Assembly (NCBI RefSeq): GCF_002934605.1
Contig: NZ_PTJC01000006.1
Location: forward strand, 806,001 to 870,000
Length of the DNA stretch: 64,000 bases
From: Neolewinella xylanilytica
GTDB lineage: Bacteria; Bacteroidota; Bacteroidia; Chitinophagales; Saprospiraceae
Reading direction: 5' to 3'
In this document: piece after piece, positions 61,781 to 64,000 of the stretch
How positions within the stretch are numbered: position 1 is the first letter of the stretch
Layout: the number at the start of each line of letters is the position of its first letter
Position numbers and translations under genes: made by a program
The notes under the pieces: generated by a model
Seen by the model: only the letters and a program-made list of their open reading frames with translations
Told to the model about the DNA's origin: nothing
Database searches by the model: none

Positions 61781-62206
61781 TACGTACACCGCCGCCCCCA
61801 GCGCAACGGATACGTTCATCGACGTATTCTGTCCGTGCATGGGCAAGTGAACCGACGCGTGGCTTAGCGCCAGTAAGTTGGCCGGGATTCCTGCGGATTC
61901 ATTTCCTGCGATTAGTAGGATATTCCCGGTGGGAACCGGGTAGGTGAAGAGAGACGCGCTGGTGTCCGTTAGCTCAAGCGCCAGGACATAGCTCCCCCGC
62001 GCGCGTTCCGATTCTACGTAGGCAACGGCGTCAGGGACTTCCCGGTAGGATACCGATCGCACCGTCGAACGGGCCGTTTTTGCAATTTTTGGATTCGGGG
62101 GGGCGGGAGTGGAGCCGGCCAGTACGATGCCGGCCAAACCGGCGGCATCCGCTAGGCGAAAGGCGGACCCGACGTTCCGGGGGTCGACCCAGTCCGGCAG
62201 CAACAA
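61760..62206 (-). CDS. TrmH/SpoU family RNA 2'-O-methyltransferase
   Basis: A SPOUT methyltransferase of the TrmH group, modifying ribose in tRNA or rRNA. The knotted SAM-binding motifs are DPRNVGSAFRLADAAG, LLIAGNESAGIP and the closing NTSMNVSVALGAA. With a TTG start at 62206 it has 148 residues, which lacks the usual N-terminal segment. The frame continues upstream as IRQLAHHEVPRSGHQYPIWL, which matches the normal start of Bacteroidota relatives, but there the expected Met is ATC (62263-62261). The true start is thus uncertain. It overlaps the TPR gene by 21 bp. Confidence 0.85.
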   Translation of the reverse strand: MLLPDWVDPRNVGSAFRLADAAGLAGIVLAGSTPAPPNPKIAKTARSTVRSVSYREVPDAVAYVESERARGSYVLALELTDTSASLFTYPVPTGNILLIAGNESAGIPANLLALSHASVHLPMHGQNTSMNVSVALGAAVYVLLMKLQ

Positions 62207-62270
62207 CCAGATGGGATATTGATGGCCGGACCGAGGAACTTCGTGGTGCGCTAGCTGTCGGATGTGGGAG

Positions 62271-62735
62271 CTATTGGAAACTGATCAGGTCGATATCGAA
62301 GATCAGGGCTGAATTGGCGCAGAGGTTGGCCGCCTGATTAGCACCATACCCTCGATTGGCCGGAACGAAAAGCCGAATACTGCCTCCCGCGCCGATCTGC
62401 GGAATGCCGATTCGCCACCCCTCGATCAATTCATCCAGGATGAAGGTGACCGGAGTTCCCGAAGTCTGGTCGAACGTATCCCGCTCGGTGGTCGTGCCAA
62501 CGTAGTTGACGGTAATGGCGCTGGACAGGGTGGGGCGCGACGTCGTGTCGCCCGGCTCGTCGATGATGTAGTACACGCCCTGCTCCGTTTCTATTAGGTT
62601 TTGGAGATCAGCTGAATTGCTAATGATGTACTCGTCGATGTCCTGATCGCTTCCAATACAGTCGTCCTCACTACAGCCAACCAAGATAAATGCGCCGCCC
62701 ACGAAGGCGAGCCAAAGGAATAGCCTCAACATCAT
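62271..62735 (-). CDS. FKBP-type peptidyl-prolyl isomerase lipoprotein
   Basis: A 154-residue lipoprotein with lipobox ILVGC and a following acidic stretch. The C-terminal FKBP domain shows ITVNYVG, WRIGIPQIGAGGSIRLFVPA and RGYG, expected for an active isomerase assisting periplasmic or outer membrane protein folding. ATG 62735 and 62732 are both possible starts. A TACCTTTA box is at 62760-62753. It is followed closely by the TrmH gene, likely in one transcript. Confidence 0.9.
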   Translation of the reverse strand: MMLRLFLWLAFVGGAFILVGCSEDDCIGSDQDIDEYIISNSADLQNLIETEQGVYYIIDEPGDTTSRPTLSSAITVNYVGTTTERDTFDQTSGTPVTFILDELIEGWRIGIPQIGAGGSIRLFVPANRGYGANQAANLCANSALIFDIDLISFQ

Positions 62736-62752
62736 TTAACTAGATTTATCGG

Positions 62753-62760
62753 TAAAGGTA
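62753..62760 (-). promoter_or_regulatory. -7 box of the FKBP gene
   Basis: The minus strand reads TACCTTTA, 17 nt before the ATG at 62735. Confidence 0.6.
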
Positions 62761-62958
62761 AGCCGATCGCGGGGAAACGCTTTCCTGGTCGATTGTGAAT
62801 GGGAGTAACAATACGGGCTAACACCCTGTGCTGAGCTAATTCGCCAGGCTGACTTTGAAGTAGATTCACTTTTTTTTCACAATCATGAACACCTCTTTCA
62901 AGTGTGGGTTAAATGGATAACGAACTAAGCGTATAAGATAAGGTGAGTGTATGTAAGC

Positions 62959-62991
62959 GGTCCGTCGGTTTTCCGGCGGGCCTTTTTTTTT
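62959..62991 (+). terminator. Intrinsic terminator with no recognised upstream gene
   Basis: GGTCCGTCGG and CCGGCGGGCC (62959-62968 and 62973-62982) pair fully, counting two G-T pairs, around a TTTT loop, and nine T follow (62983-62991). It points along the plus strand, although both flanking genes (FKBP and guaB) are on the minus strand. An unannotated plus-strand transcript must be ended here, or it is a bidirectional terminator for guaB. I found no clear promoter for it between 62761 and 62958. Confidence 0.75.
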
Positions 62992-63008
62992 CCCGCACCT
63001 GCCGGCGG

Positions 63009-64000
63009 TTACCGGCGGCTGTAGTTCGGCGCTTCTTTCGTGATGGTAATGTTATGGGGGTGGCTCTCCATAATGCCGGCTCCGGTAATGCGCACGAACT
63101 GCGCCCGCTGCAGGTCGGTGATGGTAGCCGCTCCACAGTATCCCATCCCGGCCCGTAATCCACCGAGGTACTGGTTGACCACCTCCGCCAGGCTGCCCTT
63201 GTAGGGAATGCGGCCTTCAATGCCCTCTGGCACCAGCTTTTTTACGTCATCTTCCACGTCCTGAAAGTAGCGGTCCTTGCTGCCTTTATTCATAGCTCCG
63301 AGTGATCCCATTCCGCGGTAGACCTTGAATTTTCGGCCGTCGTAGAGGATCGTTTCGCCTGGGCTCTCGTCTACGCCCGCGAAGAGGCTGCCGGCCATGA
63401 TGGTCGATGCTCCCGCAGCGAGTGCCTTCACGATGTCGCCGGAGTACCGGATTCCGCCGTCTCCGATTACGGGAATATCCGTACCCTTCAGGGCTTCGGC
63501 GGCGTTAGCGATCGCCGAAAGTTGGGGTACGCCGACGCCCGCCACGATACGGGTCGTGCAAATGGAGCCGGGCCCCACGCCCACCTTCACTCCGTCTGCG
63601 CCTGCTTCGGCGAGGGCAAGTGCCGCCTCGCCCGTGGCCACGTTCCCGCCGATGATCTGCAACTCGGGGAAGGTGTGGCGTACCTTCCGCACCGCCTGCA
63701 GAACGCCCTGGCTGTGACCGTGGGCGGTGTCGATGGTGATCACGTCCACGTTCACGTCTACCAGTGCCTGGACCCGTTCGAGCATGTCGGCCGTCACGCC
63801 GATGGCGCCGCCAACGACTAGCCGTCCGTAAGAATCTTTACAGGCATTAGGGTAATTCTGGACCTTGAGGATGTCCTTATAGGTGATCAGGCCGACCAGT
63901 TTACCCTCGTCATCGACCACCGGAAGTTTTTCAATTTTGTACCCCTGTAGAATCTGCTTGGCCTGCTCCAGCGTGGTACCGACCGGTGCCGTAATGAGAT
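63009..64000 (-). CDS. guaB: IMP dehydrogenase (5' end outside window)
   Basis: Catalyses the NAD-dependent oxidation of IMP to XMP, the first step of GTP synthesis. About 330 C-terminal residues are visible. The frame is open to the window edge, covering the end of a CBS domain ([20 protein letters not shown]). The catalytic Cys lies in [15 protein letters not shown] (codon 63560-63558), and the flap and the closing [20 protein letters not shown] are present. The gene starts outside the window. It is followed downstream by a strong plus-strand terminator. Confidence 0.98.
   Translation of the reverse strand, partial: LITAPVGTTLEQAKQILQGYKIEKLPVVDDEGKLVGLITYKDILKVQNYPNACKDSYGRLVVGGAIGVTADMLERVQALVDVNVDVITIDTAHGHSQGVLQAVRKVRHTFPELQIIGGNVATGEAALALAEAGADGVKVGVGPGSICTTRIVAGVGVPQLSAIANAAEALKGTDIPVIGDGGIRYSGDIVKALAAGASTIMAGSLFAGVDESPGETILYDGRKFKVYRGMGSLGAMNKGSKDRYFQDVEDDVKKLVPEGIEGRIPYKGSLAEVVNQYLGGLRAGMGYCGAATITDLQRAQFVRITGAGIMESHPHNITITKEAPNYSRR

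Noticed and set aside
62885-62920. Eleven-codon frame (MNTSFKCGLNG) as a leader peptide for the plus-strand terminator
   Set aside because: There is no codon bias towards one amino acid, and no plus-strand gene follows the terminator that it could control.

Overview
The window looks like a chromosomal segment from a fairly GC-rich member of the Bacteroidota, most likely a Lewinella-like member of the Saprospiria; the genus is an inference. The phylum call rests on three things. Upstream of many genes lies the Bacteroidota housekeeping -7 box TAnnTTTG (TATCTTTG, TACCTTTG, TACATTTG and similar). One protein (17213-19456) ends in a type IX secretion sorting domain. Several families are typical of the phylum: DUF2795, DUF4112, and the exported protein usually auto-named asparagine synthetase B. 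No rRNA, tRNA, CRISPR array, prophage or classical insertion sequence was recognised. Both window ends cut genes: an aldehyde dehydrogenase on the left and guaB on the right.

Layout. 1-2380: 3' part of an aldehyde dehydrogenase, a strong terminator, its DUF779 partner, then about 830 bp made of two different tandem repeat arrays facing each other. 2381-6281: ileS with a small flavoprotein behind it, preceded by an isoleucine-rich leader peptide and a terminator that form a textbook-like attenuator. 6361-8111: a candidate small RNA unit, then an SDR gene and a TetR regulator with paired operator-like palindromes. 8184-20989: a PIF1-type helicase, OsmC, rsgA with a methyltransferase, a membrane glycosyltransferase-like protein, an NhaC antiporter, a T9SS cargo protein, DUF4112, cmk and DUF2795. 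21125-29207: an exported transglutaminase-like protein, ABC-F, tesB, an M23 peptidase, thiolase, an inverted-repeat cassette carrying a GxxExxY nuclease-like gene, and an acyltransferase. 29223-37064: a truncated asparaginase-like protein, a zinc-ribbon miniprotein, exported and hypothetical proteins, dcd-prmC, a SWIM protein and a three-gene set of unknown function. 37097-46232: aceK, a metallo-beta-lactamase-fold enzyme and a sugar catabolic cluster (L-fucose type mutarotase, FucP permease, SDR, zinc dehydrogenase) behind a PAS/sigma-54 activator. 46353-64000: mainly housekeeping genes (ftsH, rsfS, birA, an S9 peptidase, a gluconokinase-like kinase, a UbiA-like protein, M42, pyrE, NUDIX, adk-obgE, SPOR, TPR, TrmH, FKBP, guaB).

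How the genes fit together. Most of the window is core metabolism and translation: IleS, RsgA, PrmC, RsfS, Obg, FtsH, TrmH, nucleotide synthesis (pyrE, cmk, adk, dcd, guaB) and fatty acid or acyl-CoA steps. Accessory islands are the fucose-type cluster, the GxxExxY cassette and the repeat arrays. The most interesting regulatory observations are the Ile leader peptide before ileS, and a recurring layout in which the -7 box sits only 4-6 nt before the start codon, implying leaderless mRNAs.
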